NCBI GenBank assembly: GCA_024220505.1
Contig: JAKZZE010000005.1
Location: 1,758,501-1,822,500, forward strand
Reading direction: 5' to 3'
Source of the DNA: Rhizopus arrhizus
Taxonomy: Eukaryota; Mucoromycota; Mucoromycetes; Mucorales; Rhizopodaceae
DNA length: 64,000 nt
In this document: piece after piece, positions 1 through 10,811 of the stretch
Position numbering within the stretch: position 1 is the stretch's first letter
Layout of the letters: every line of letters begins with the position of its first letter
Made by a program: the position numbers and the translations under genes
The notes under the pieces: generated by a model
What the model was told of the DNA's origin: nothing
Database searches by the model: none
The model's input: only the letters and a program-made list of their open reading frames with translations

Positions 1-1
1 G

Positions 2-322
2 AGTGAACATAATCCAACCTATGAAGAATTACTGGACTTGGCTAGTATCATTGGGCCAGCCAGAAGGCCGACAGTGAGTCAAGAGGCGATAGACAGTCAT
101 GTGCCAATTGTAAAATATACCCAACAAGTGAAGCAGAGTATCATTGGAAACGCAGAAGGATGTCAAGTATGTTTAAACAGCTACCAATCAGAAGAAGATG
201 TTCGTATTCTTGCATGCCATCACGGGTTTCACAAGGAGTGTATTGACAAGTGGTTAACTGAGGGACAAAATCAATGTCCGCTTTGCAGAAATGTACCAGT
301 TCCAACAAGTAGCAGTTCTTGA
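2..322 (+). CDS. RING-H2 finger protein, C-terminal part (5' truncated by window edge)
   Basis: The frame is open from the first bases of the window to a TGA at 320-322, so only the last ~106 residues are visible. A RING-H2 finger occupies the end: CQVC, then a CHHGFHKEC block, then CPLC, giving the C3H2C3 zinc ligand order. Such domains recruit E2 enzymes, so the protein is probably a ubiquitin ligase. A Ser/Pro-rich tail of about ten residues follows. The substrate, any membrane segments and the true start lie upstream. No intron is needed in the visible part. The RING call is secure; the subfamily is not identified. Confidence 0.85.
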   Translation, partial: SEHNPTYEELLDLASIIGPARRPTVSQEAIDSHVPIVKYTQQVKQSIIGNAEGCQVCLNSYQSEEDVRILACHHGFHKECIDKWLTEGQNQCPLCRNVPVPTSSSS

Positions 323-1799
323 TTTTTTTTTTGAAAAAAAAATTAAAATAACTTTTTAAAGAATACTATTTTTGATTCAAAGCAGTTGTTTTTATTACAA
401 GTAGACAAAAGTCATACAATGATACATGTTGAATAAGTGGACTCTTTTTTCTACTCTTTTTTTTCAAAGTGTCAATGAAATTTAAACAAGATTTACTTTC
501 AAATGATATAATCTATTACCTTTTAATCACAAGAGTAGGCAATAAATGTATATCTTTTTCAATTAAATCATTTGAATTAAAAGTGACAGACTTGATGTCA
601 TTTGTGTTTATGCGACAATTGTTTTTTTAAAGGAAACGATAGGGCTGATGTCTAATCTACATTGTTAAATAGAATGCTAGATTATCATTCAAAGAGAAGT
701 TTAATTTAATGTACATTTGACAAAGACAGTCTATATTATTTGAATCATATGCTATTCAAAAGTAGATTATAACCCTTCTTTTGGTAAAAAGTACTTAGCA
801 TTTGCTAGTGACACAAAAAGCTTATTTAAATCAGTTACCATTCTCTCTAATCCAAACTTGAAGCAGCAACCTCTTTTGCATGAAAGAGAAAAGAAAATAG
901 GAGAGAATGGTGTCCTTCTCCCTCTTTTTTAACATCATCCATTCAACTGGATCCGTTTATGAAAATCAAAAGTAGGCTAGAGTAAACCAACCGTGTAGAT
1001 CTTGAAGGCAGAATGATCTTTTGTGAGGATATAAAGCATGGTTACACACTATTAGAATAAGAACCTTGTTTTTGTCACTGGTTTAGACTTATCACCATGG
1101 TTACTCTATTGGATCTTTTTTTCGGATATGGGATTCCAAAATAACAGTCACTTTGAAACAAAAAATCCCTCAAATTTTACGTTGATGTGACACCTTGGGT
1201 GTGTAGACGTATTTTTGAGAGAGAATTACACATATTTCATATGACAATGACACGTATCAAATTTCATCATCAATAAAAGGAACACATCTTATTCATATCC
1301 AATGCACTGCGATCATTAAAAAAGTTTTTTTTTTTTCTTTATTAAATCATAGTGCATAAAAAAAGTTGCACGGATGCAAAGAAGAAAAAAAAAAAATTGA
1401 TCGACGTAGGTAGGACAGATTATATTTTACAGAAAGTAGATTTTCTTGTTTTGTCCTTTTTATCTTTTTCTTTTTCTTTTTTTCCTTTTTATACAATATT
1501 CATATTTTGATAGTGTTTTTGTGTGATTTATAAATTGTTTGGATGTTTTAGATTAATTGAATCAACTCAAATGAAATAAAAAGAAAATGGAATAGAAAAC
1601 GTCATAAATTCTTTAATAAAATCGGAGATTTTTTTCATAAAAAAAAAAAACATATACAAAAGAGGAATCACCATAAATAAAAGGTTCAAGATAAAGCCAG
1701 TTTATCTTTTTATACAAAAAAAGAAAAAGGGAAAAAAGGCAAAATGTACATAAAGGCTAAAGGAACGAGTTCTTTTTTTTTTCTGCAACATTAAAAAGG

Positions 1800-1834
<35 letters not shown>

Positions 1835-1871
1835 AAAAGAAGAAAAGGGGTAGAAATATACACAAGAAAAA
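323..1871. other. Intergenic, AT-rich, no supported gene
   Basis: This is convergent intergenic space between the RING gene (+) and the Con7-type gene (-), carrying both 3' ends. It holds many short A/T runs, including A30 at 1803-1832 just beyond the Con7 stop. I see no ORF with protein character, no tRNA and no clear repeat. Confidence 0.6.
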
Positions 1872-2753
1872 TTAATAAAAATTGCCAAGGGTTGCGGTCA
1901 TTGAGGTTGGATGAAATGGATATTGTAACATGTTATTCTGAAATTGTTGTTGTTGTTGTTGTTGCATGACTACTTCTGCTGCCTTTTTTGCGCTTTCTCT
2001 TTCCTTCTTTTGACGTCTCCACTCTTTTCTCATTTCTTTAAATTCACTTGGCTGACGTTTAGGTCCCTTGAAATATCGGATGTTTAATTATTAAATTACC
2101 CAAAAGAAATAATAATAAACTTACATGTTGTTGCATACTCACATGAGCATTCAAGTGGTTCAAAGTACCATAAGATTTAGTACAGCCAGGAAAATTACAG
2201 TGATAGAGACGTTCGATCTCATCATATCTTCTACGAGGTCTCTTTTTTGATTTGTACCAGGAATAGCTACAAATGAATAAACTTTATCGGATGAACTGGA
2301 TGAAACACTTTCTTGTCTTTGTCTTATCATCAATTGTTGAGGATCAGTCAGAGATGAAGAGATCAAGTTAAACATGGGTGGATCAATCATACTAGGATCT
2401 AGTGTAGCACTGTTATCATATAAAATTGTTTCAGTAGGTAAAATATTTGTGTCATAAACAGTAGTAGTCGTTGGTAAAAATGTTCCTGTATTTTGATGTT
2501 GAACAAGTGGTTGTGCTGTACTTGTGATAGAATTTGCCATAGCAGCTGCTGTTGTTTCAATAGCACTACTCACATTCTCTTGTTCTTGTTTTATTTCAGT
2601 TGTTAATAATTGTGATAAAGGAGGTAAAGAAGGAAGTCCTAATGGTTGTAAAAAGGTAGCTGTTTGCTGTCTTCTCTCTAAAAGACTACTTGTGTTGGAT
2701 AAATTATTAGCAGGTTCACTATATCTAGAGTTGAACACAGTTGGTTGAGCCAT
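1872..2753 (-). CDS. CON7: Con7-type C2H2 zinc-finger transcription factor with a one-base frameshift
   Basis: Exon 1 is 2753-2125 and exon 2 is 2066-1872, with a 58-nt GT...AG intron. The N-terminal ~160 residues are Ser/Thr/Gln-rich. Then comes the family hallmark YSFVAIPG, followed after a basic KRPRRRYDEIERLYHC stretch by a C2H2 finger (C-x4-C, then NHLNAH and the second His). A conserved GPKR...EFKEMRKEWRRQKK block and a polyQ stretch end the protein. The hallmark and the finger are in different frames: one A is missing in the A6 run at 2247-2252, where A7 would restore about 274 residues. No intron can explain it. Con7 in filamentous ascomycetes controls spore morphology and infection structures; its role here is unknown. 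A homopolymer sequencing error is the simplest explanation. Confidence 0.78.
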
Positions 2754-3008
2754 AATTATTTTTTTTTAAAAAAAAAAAGAGAGAGAAAGAAAGGCAAGGA
2801 AAGAGATGGATTTATATGAACAACCAAAAAAAAAAAAATAACGTAAGGAGTTCGAATCATAAACCTATGACGTCAATTATGTTTCACAAACAAAAAAAAA
2901 GAAATCAATTGGGGGAGATACCAAATGTACCCTGAGCTTGATTCAAAAAAAAAAGTTTTACAGAATTTCTCTTTTTTGGGGGGAGAAGGCAAAAGGACGG
3001 GAAAGTGG

Positions 3009-3042
<34 letters not shown>

Positions 3043-3286
3043 TTTTGTACCTGAAAAATATAATAAAGTTAAATAAAACGTGGTTATTTATGAACAGAAT
3101 AGATAGAAATGATGATTCTTCAAAGGAGGGGGGGGATCAATAAAAATTTTCTATTTTTAACATTGAATTCAGTTCGTACAAAGATTTATAAATGTGCATA
3201 CCTGACCCCCCCCTGTTCTGTGCGGTAAAAAAAAAAGAAAGGGTTACATCATTATAGAAAAATAATCTGATTTTTTTTATTATTTT
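2754..3286. other. Intergenic: promoter side of CON7-like gene, 3' flank of the Smr gene
   Basis: This spacer contains A32 at 3009-3040 and several G and C runs (3126-3134, 3204-3212). A short + frame (2925-3143) is created by the poly(A) tract (poly-Lys) and is not credible. No RNA gene was recognised. Confidence 0.55.
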
Positions 3287-5064
3287 TCATTTCTTTGAAG
3301 ATAGATCTACAGCAAAGATACCACCTTTTGTATCACCCAACATGTTTGTTTCTGCAAATCGATAATTTTCATGTCTTAAATAATCTTCAATAAAAGGTTT
3401 TAATTTACTTGATTTCTTGCTTAATCCACTAGCTCCAGAGTGATGACCAGTACCAGTAACAATATAGACAATACCCGTATACTTATTTCTTCTCATATCA
3501 TCCAATCTTTCTTCAATAATATGAATAGCTTCGTCTTGATGTAAACCATGTAAATCAATAAAAGCTTCGTGTTTACTTCTTTGTTCAAATATACGTCGAC
3601 TTGCTTCCATATGCATTTCTTGCATTAACCTATTATAATGTTTGGCTTCCATTGAATACAGTTTTGCTTTTGATCCATCTCCTTTTAAATAATATTCGGT
3701 TGCTTTTGAAAATAATCTATTTCTTAGTGTACCATATTCAATCGCTTTCTCTCTCTATCAAAATATATGTTTTAATATATAATCAATTTATAATCATTTT
3801 ACCTCTTTCATATATGTTGAATTTAGTGAACTTCCTGTTTCAAGCCATGGAATATGTACTGGTTGTTTCAACTTTTGTAAATTTAATTTCTGATGACTAT
3901 TTCCATACTGTTTCTTTTTATTCTGATAGGTTGTTGTTGGTGAACCACTTGGCTTCTTTTTCGTAATCTCTGCAAAATTGATGACTTTGACAGGTGCTTT
4001 GACACTGTTGTTATTATTCTTTATTTTAACTGCTGATGCAAGAGAAGGAAATTCTTCTTCCAACATAACTTTACTCTCAGGTTGTACTGTTGTCGTCCTT
4101 GGTTTTATACAAGAACCGAGTGCAGGGTATTCATTCAGATTCAAAGGCTTGTTGTCATTCGTACTTGGTGGTTTATTGCTATTAATCTTATTGACCATCA
4201 TCTCTTTAATATCAAGATTATGTGAGAATTCACAGGATTTTCCTTTTAGACAACTTCCTTGAAGCCTTTTTAAACAATTAACACCCCCAACACAAACAAT
4301 AACAATAAAACCTACCAGAATTTGCAAACTTTTTCTTGTAGATCATGAACAAACCAGCAGTCCTTTCGATAACACTCTCCAGCTAAAAAATGTCTACACA
4401 CCTGCCTCTTTCTTGTATCCACTGGCTCAACATTGACTTGTTTGGTCAGCAAAGACTCAATCGATCGATCCAGATCATAATCATTTCTTTCTAAAGTTTC
4501 CAATAGCTTTTGCTCACTCAAATCTGAAAAAATAGTCTGAAGCATCTGAAGGGTTGACATGTCCTCTGCCACATTTTCGACTTGAATTTCTTCAGTGGAA
4601 GGACAACTACCTTTTAATAAATTCATGTCCTCAATCGTAGACACATCATAGAGTGAACCGTGGTAAAACTGGAGTGTTGGGTCAAAATCTTGTTCGTTGC
4701 CTCTAGAGTAAGGTTCAAAGCTATCCCAAACGTTGGCTTGCTGCTGTTTCCAAATGTCTTCCATTCCTCCTTGCTTGTTCAGTTTCCACTGTTCCAAATC
4801 GCTCTTTTGACTCCAGACAAAAGAGGAATCCTTACTTGCAGTCAACGGTAGCTCATCTTCATCCAACAAATTACTATTCAAGTAATGATGACTCAATTCT
4901 TCAATCTCTGGATCCTCTTCATCCTCTTTATTGTCCTGTTTTACTTCAACAGAAGTCACCTCGAAAGGATCAAATTGCTTAGAAGGTACAAATGTTTTCG
5001 CAGATGCGTCAAAATGGCTAAGCTTGGAAGAGGAAAGGGTAGAAGAATGATAACGAGTGTCCAT
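3287..5064 (-). CDS. PAM2-CUE-CCCH-Smr protein (Cue2/N4BP2-like)
   Basis: There are three exons, 5064-4316, 4265-3803 and 3754-3287, giving 559 aa. Domains in order are: a PAM2-like motif at residues ~18-27 (F-D-x-x-A-x-x-F-x-P), which binds the MLLE domain of poly(A)-binding protein; a CUE ubiquitin-binding domain at ~170-207; two CCCH zinc fingers at ~223-240 and ~247-263, the second split by intron 1; a low-complexity middle; and a C-terminal DUF1771 plus Smr domain (DLHGLHQDEA; TGTGHHS). Smr domains of this group are endonucleases or RNA-binders: yeast Cue2 cleaves mRNA at stalled ribosomes and human N4BP2 and plant CID proteins share PAM2/CUE/Smr. A role in no-go mRNA decay is inferred. 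The start lies 14 nt from a T-run on the + strand, with no earlier in-frame ATG. Confidence 0.87.
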
Positions 5065-5347
5065 GGATTTTTTTTTTTTTTTTTAAGAAAAAGAATTTTT
5101 TTTTTATTCGCAGGAATTGGTTTTGTGTGTTTGTGTGTATATTTATATGTTGTGACTTTAATTCGTTTAATGAAAACAGACATCATTTCTCCCTTTTAGA
5201 TTGTTCATAATAAAGGGGGGGAAATACTTTTATACATTGTTAATTCACTGAATACTCAACATTCAACGATAAAATTAATTTTATACACAAGGTTTAATTG
5301 ATGCAAAAAGAAGTGATAGAAAGATCAAGGAGATTTAATGAAAAATT

Positions 5348-5348
<1 letters not shown>

Positions 5349-5389
<41 letters not shown>
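5349..5389. repeat. T41 homopolymer tract
   Basis: An uninterrupted run of 41 T in the intergenic region. Comparable tracts in this window are at 1803-1832, 3009-3040, 10410-10439, 16011-16038, 26260-26287, 29747-29770, 30410-30438, 44387-44415, 50412-50432 and 57239-57271. All lie outside coding sequence. Confidence 0.95.
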
Positions 5390-5390
<1 letters not shown>

Positions 5391-8049
5391 TGTATTATCT
5401 TTCATGTTGATCTTGTAGTTCTTGATGTGAATTGATAATCAACAAATCTGCAAGAAGGATCATTCATCACAAAACTACTCTGTAAACAGATTTTGCTGCA
5501 ACCAATTGCTCGTCACAACCGTGAAGAATTTAGTTTATGAACTATATAAAAATACTTGCTCCATGCTCTCTCTCTTAATGGAATACAACTTTTTTTTTTG
5601 AATAAAATTTTTTATTTGTAAAAACAATAATAAAAAGTGTTTATTAGAGTCTTTAATACAACACATCGCTCTTTAAACATTCGCCCTTTTTTTTTTTTTA
5701 ATCTAGGCTGATGCAATAGAGTTTGATTTTTATCTTCACTTTTTAGGATTTACCAGCAGACTCTTTATCTGTGAAATCAGATACAGAATCACAAGATGGT
5801 TGGAATATCCTCAATCACTTGCTTACTTTTCAGGTAGAGCCGTCGCTGACAGTGCTCTTGTTTATTGAACTGTTTTGGTATGTGAACACTCAATCCTTAC
5901 ATGGCTGATAAAACTCTTTGGGGTTTTTTTTTAAAGACCATCACAGTCTCTCCCCCTACTGACTGCTTTAACCTCATACTTGGTTTTCGCTACCCTACTA
6001 CGATCACTTTGTACCTTTCCTTTGACTACCATACAGGATAACAAGATGAATTTGAAAGTCCAAGTAATAGAGCCACAAGTAGATTATAAAAAAGCAAATC
6101 AGATCGAGTACTGTCTTTTATGTAGTGTTGAAAGTATAAATCACGCAATGCATATAGCACATAATTCTTAAATTATGATTACTTATCAAGCGTGGCTTAT
6201 TGTACAAGTTCCTGTGATTTCACATGACCTAAAAACACAACACGGGCGCATTTACCTCGTTAAAGATAGTTTTGCTTTGTATTGGGTACGACATGTTACG
6301 ATCGTAAACAAGCTCTTAAAGAACTTATAAAAATGGATTGATACTCGTTTTGAATGCAGTGTGAGAGCCATTCGAGTTGAGATATAAACTAGAGCTCATC
6401 ATTCCCTTTAATGAATTCTTTTGAAAGACCACAATAACCACCCTCCTCCTCAATTTTTAAGAGTAAAGCAAAGGAAAGGTTAATCGAATTCGTTCTGCTG
6501 AGATTACTTGTATCTTATTTTACTCTCAATAAAAAGATTCTTGACTCCTTTTGTATTTTCGCCACCGAATCTTCATTTACAACATGCGCGCTTCACTCAT
6601 TTCTTGAGCTTCATTGGCCACCATCCGTTTACTTTATAGACTAGAATGATAATAATCATAGATTTGGCAACAGGTCAGTACCTCCAACCTCTCTCTCATC
6701 CTTTTTTTTTTATTTTTCCTGTTGAATGATGATATCAACATTTGCATGATATTCAGAATATAAGCAACTTGTCATTTTCTTTTGTTCCTTGAAGGGAGGG
6801 TGTTTACCTATTTGCATATCGTTCCATCTTATCCTTGTTAGAAATCTTAATCACTGATATCTCTCCCTACTCCTTTTTTTTTCCTAGCTCAACTGTACTT
6901 GCATATTTTGCTAAAGTGAATACAATTACCGTTGTCTTGAGAAAACCACTGATTTATATCCTTGTCAGATCATAAGCATGCATGTAAACCATCATGTTTA
7001 TGAACGAAAACAAAAGATAGGCAGCGATGGATGGTAGTGGGAAAAGAGGACAAGAGATTTGCCATGGCATGCAATGATTTACAACAAATTATGCATATAT
7101 CATAGGGTTCTTTTTCTTTCTATTTTTCACAGTGAAAAAAAAAAAAGGAATACGTGCTTGAGTGCAATTGTTTACAATGAAGGGAAAGGGGAAGGTGTAT
7201 GAGTGTATATGAGCTTTTTGTTATCACCTTTTCTCTATTTCTCTTTCTTCCATCCCCCTTAATAAATGGAACATAATATTCTTTGTAATCTCTATAAATA
7301 TACTTGTCCCTATTTTTTGCTCTATTTTTTATGGGCTCGATATGGGTCTGTTTGAACAAGATCTTCATTAATAGGATTCTGTAACACAATCTCTTTTTAT
7401 TGCGCACAAAGATACTTTTTTATCATTTTATAAACAACAGTATTTTAGCGTAAATGTCAGAACGATTAACTTATCTAACGAAAATAATAAGGGAGAAGAG
7501 AAGAGAGAAAATAAAGGGAGGAGGGGTTAAGCTTGCTAAAGAAGTCCGTTCAAACAGGTCTATTTAGGGACCAGACACAAGCCATTTGTTTTCTTTTGGT
7601 TTTCTACAAGAAACAGTAGCTATTCCAAAGCAAAAGAACAGTATTTAGTACTCTTTATCCCATTCAAAAAAGAAAAAAAAGAGAGAGAGAGAGTAGATCA
7701 AAAGGTACAATTTCGCCAACATACTTTTTTTTTTTTTCTGAAGTAACGAAAGATAGAAACCAGGGACGGTCAATGCAAATCATGCCTAAATGTTTCTGCG
7801 TTTATGTGTGGGTGTCATTTACGTTCTAAAGGAAAAAAAGAAGAATTTTACAGGACACTAAACTAACACACAGTCTTTAAAAACACAAAGACGGTTTCTT
7901 TATTCAATCGTCGTTTTAACCCCTGCAGCAGCTGGGATTTACCCCCTTTATCTTCTCTCACTCTCTCTCACTCTCTCAGCTTTTTTTTATGCTTCCCCTA
8001 ATACCCCTTTATTAACCTTTTTATTCTAAACTCCTGACGACATGTCATG

Positions 8050-8058
8050 TATAAAAAG
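8050..8058 (+). promoter_or_regulatory. TATA-like box of the secreted barrel gene
   Basis: TATAAAAAG lies 53 bp upstream of the ATG at 8112, with CT-rich sequence (CTTTCTCTTTTTCTC) between, the arrangement seen at strongly expressed fungal promoters. Confidence 0.45.
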
Positions 8059-8111
8059 AACGGAACCCAATTCTTTTTGATGTCTTTCTCTTTTTCTCTT
8101 TTTAAATCAAA

Positions 8112-8617
8112 ATGAAGTTTTATTCCTTTTTTGTCTGTATCCTTCTTTTATTCTTTGTAGACTTTTCCTCATCTAAACCAATTGCAAAGAAGAGAGGTTT
8201 GGCTGCGAAAGTGATTAAAGTAGTCAAGGAAGTTAAAAATGCCCTTATTGACGGTGTTGCTACTATTTTTGATCCTGTTACAGAAGGTGGATCTCAAGGG
8301 GCTTGTGGCCAATATTCAGATAAACACTCAATGATTGCTGCTTTGGTAAGGAAGAGGTTGATAGAAAGATAAAGATGAATTAACACGATTTGAAAAAGAA
8401 TGCCCATGATTATGGTGACATGACCAAAAAGAGCCCTTATTGTGGAAAGCGGATTGAGATCACATACAAAGGAAAGAAAGCTCATGCTACAATTACTGAT
8501 GCTTGCCCAGGATGCAAAAAGGGTTGTTTAGATCTTACGGTTGCAGTCTGGAGTCAGCTAGAAAAGGATACGAATAAAGGTGTCATTCCTGTTACTTGGA
8601 GGGTGATTGATGATTAG
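8112..8617 (+). CDS. Small secreted double-psi beta-barrel (RlpA/expansin-like) protein
   Basis: Two exons, 8112-8345 and 8399-8617, are separated by a 53-nt GTAAGG...AAAAAG intron and give 150 aa. Residues 1-21 are a signal peptide with a hydrophobic core ending near SSSKP. A basic stretch follows, then the barrel from residue ~60: ACGQYS, YCGKRIEI, HATITDACPGC, GCLDLTVAVWSQL and a final VTWRVIDD, which fit the DPBB fold of RlpA, barwin and expansin-like proteins. The Cys residues suggest disulfides. Fungal members are secreted and thought to loosen or bind polysaccharide, or to inhibit papain-type proteases; no catalytic role is assumed. The catalytic second domain of true expansins is absent. 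Confidence 0.87.
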
Positions 8618-8709
8618 CGTATATAAAAAGAAGCAAAACAAAATGATTTTTGTGCATAAAAACTATTTTTTTATTACTATTATTTGTTTATTATTACTAT
8701 ATTAAAAAA

Positions 8710-8731
8710 GTGTGTGTGTGTGTGTGTGTGT
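8710..8731. repeat. (GT)n microsatellite
   Basis: About eleven GT units lie between the convergent 3' ends of the secreted barrel gene and the ERT1-like gene. Confidence 0.9.
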
Positions 8732-8765
8732 TTGATGTTAAAGTATTCTGTTTGTAGATGTGATT

Positions 8766-10384
8766 TTAACTTAAAATTGGTAAAAACTATTAAACAAAAG
8801 GAGAAGAATTAGTACAAGTGTTTTTTTTTTTTTTTAAAAAAAAAGGGTGTAACATACATTTCCAACAATGACACTTGGTAAATCAAAAATGTCTCTTTTT
8901 ATAGTAAAACAAAAGGTGCATGGAACTGGTTTTTGTTGAGGTGTCTTGATAATGCATGGAAAAGTACAAGATCTATTTGTGTTATCAAACGCATGCTTTG
9001 AAAACTTTTCCCAATATTCAACAGCAGATTGACTATCCATCAACTATAGACCTTAATAAAAGAAAAGACAATAAAGTGGGATTGACCTACTTCGTAGATA
9101 TAAATCTTCTTGTCTACCAACATTTCTGTTCTCCAGTTTGTAAGTAAAGAAAATTCTTTTCCCACGAGACATATTTCTCCTGTTCTTCTCCATACAGCCG
9201 TCGGTGTTCCTGAAAAACTAATGAGCTTTTCATATTCAAGTAAGGTCCGCTGAATGCATTTTTCCATAAATAACAAATCTTCTTCAGTTAAATTCATTAT
9301 CAGGGCAAGAAATGAGGGTCGAAAAAGCGCCAGTGCTCGACTGATTCTCATCAAATCCTCCTTATTCATTCTAATAATAACAAGTTGAACAACTTTGCCT
9401 CATTTCTTTCTTCCTACTTACTTTTCTTGAACATATCTTATCAGATAGTGAAACCCCTCAGCATAATTAAATGAATTTTGAATGCTTGTATAGATTTCTA
9501 CAGGTGTACTCGCAACTCTTTTCGTTTTACTTTCTTTACTGTTTGAAGTAACTGTATGTTTCATGTTATAAGGCATATTCTTGATGATGAAAGGAGATGA
9601 TTGACTATTCAAAGGTTGTTGAAAAGTAATGTTTTCGCTCATCCCAAATAGATTCATATTAGTGACATGATTGGCCAACTGAGTACTTTCTGTTGTCATA
9701 TGATTTGTATCAAGGGTCAGTGTAGAAGATAGATCTAAAGGAGTCTGTAACATGTTTCCTATAAAGTCATACTCTAATCCAACTGTTTCTGAGCCAAAGC
9801 CTAGATCTGATAATGAAAAATCAAAGAATTGGTTGGAGTATAAAAATGGCTGGGTGGAGGAGATGTCTATGATATCATGCTTTTAGTAAACATATCTTGA
9901 TTGATTCATGGTACCTGCTGTTGAAGTAGAGGGTTTGTTTTCAGGTTGATTTTTATATATCGAATTATTTGAAAATACTTTTAAAAATGTTAATACGTTA
10001 TATTTCTGCTATTCAATCTTTTACAATTTTTATCGGATGTTTCTTGTAAATATTTTGCCCTTTTCCTTATTGCATCAGTGCACGTCGAAGACAGATTTCT
10101 CTTCACACAGCGTTGACATGGTCTTACTATGAAAATAAAATGTAAAAAAAAAGATATTTAAAAGTTATTCACTTTACGTTCATCACACGTTAAATGTGCC
10201 TAGAATAAAATATCAGTCAAGTAGAAAATAAAAAGAAAAAATATATTGCTTTTTGACAGTGAAGACACGCCCTGGATGTTTTTTTCTTTTTATTTTCCAG
10301 GTTGTTTAAAGAGGTATCAGAAAAATAATCTATAAAATTTACATCTTGCTTCTCTCTTGAAACTATGGCGGATATTTCAGTCAT
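8766..10384 (-). CDS. ERT1: Zn2Cys6 transcription factor of the ERT1/AcuK/Rds2 family
   Basis: Eight exons (10384-10250, 10199-10178, 10126-10025, 9977-9915, 9866-9422, 9370-9091, 9043-8858, 8786-8766) join in frame to 417 aa. The binuclear cluster spans the first three exons: RACLHC, QKAHLTC, DELRPCQRC, then NLSSTC, followed by RKRAKYLQ. The middle has the family block GFGSETVGLEYDF, and a PAS-like C-terminal region ends IVGNFLPILS, typical of the family. The last exon encodes only FLPILS; its intron has TACTAAT before the acceptor. Intron 1 uses a GC donor (10249-10248), and intron 4 (48 nt) removes an apparent in-frame stop at 9883-9885. AcuK/ERT1 proteins activate gluconeogenic genes such as PEPCK on non-sugar carbon; the same role is inferred. 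The start is the first ATG of the frame. Confidence 0.88.
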
Positions 10385-10409
10385 TATCCAATATAAAATA
10401 ATAATTAAG

Positions 10410-10441
<32 letters not shown>

Positions 10442-10811
10442 ATATTTTTCTTTTTGTACCAGTGATAAAGGTAGGGTTGTACATCAAATCGTATTGTTCT
10501 AATGATTTGTAACATCATCTTATCAAGCAGACATTATCTTGCATTTACTTTCATATGTTTATCTTTTTCTTGTCCATGGCAGATAGTACTTGGTTCTAAT
10601 ATTAACAAGAGATTTAAACATGAGCTGATGACAAAGAGCATTATGCGCAAATACACGTGAGCACTTTGTCCTTCTCAAAGTCTGTATTAGCCCAAGTGAC
10701 AAGGAATCATGGCCATCACTTAAAATACACGCTTTTCTATTATAACTATAGTAATTTACAATCGCTCAAAGAACTAGTTTATTAAAGAATAAAATGAACT
10801 CTTTAGGTGAT
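10385..10811. other. Intergenic, ERT1-like promoter and RACK1 3' flank
   Basis: Contains A30 (10410-10439) just upstream of the ERT1-like ATG. No gene or structured RNA was recognised. Confidence 0.6.

Larger units (their letters stand above)
5065..8111. other. 3-kb intergenic region, no confident gene
   Basis: This is divergent space between the Smr gene (-) and the secreted barrel gene (+). It holds a T41 tract (5349-5389) and many shorter runs. One open stretch, 5746-5904 (+), follows a convincing acceptor (pyrimidine run then TTTTTAG) and reads D-L-P-A-D-S-L-S-V-K..., but no upstream exon or homologue is recognised. Nothing else with coding character was found on either strand. Its size suggests long regulatory flanks or an unrecognised noncoding transcript. 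Confidence 0.45.

Noticed and set aside
9883..9885. In-frame TAA suggesting an ERT1 pseudogene
   Set aside because: A 48-nt intron (9914-9867) with TACTAAA near its 3' end removes it and restores the frame.
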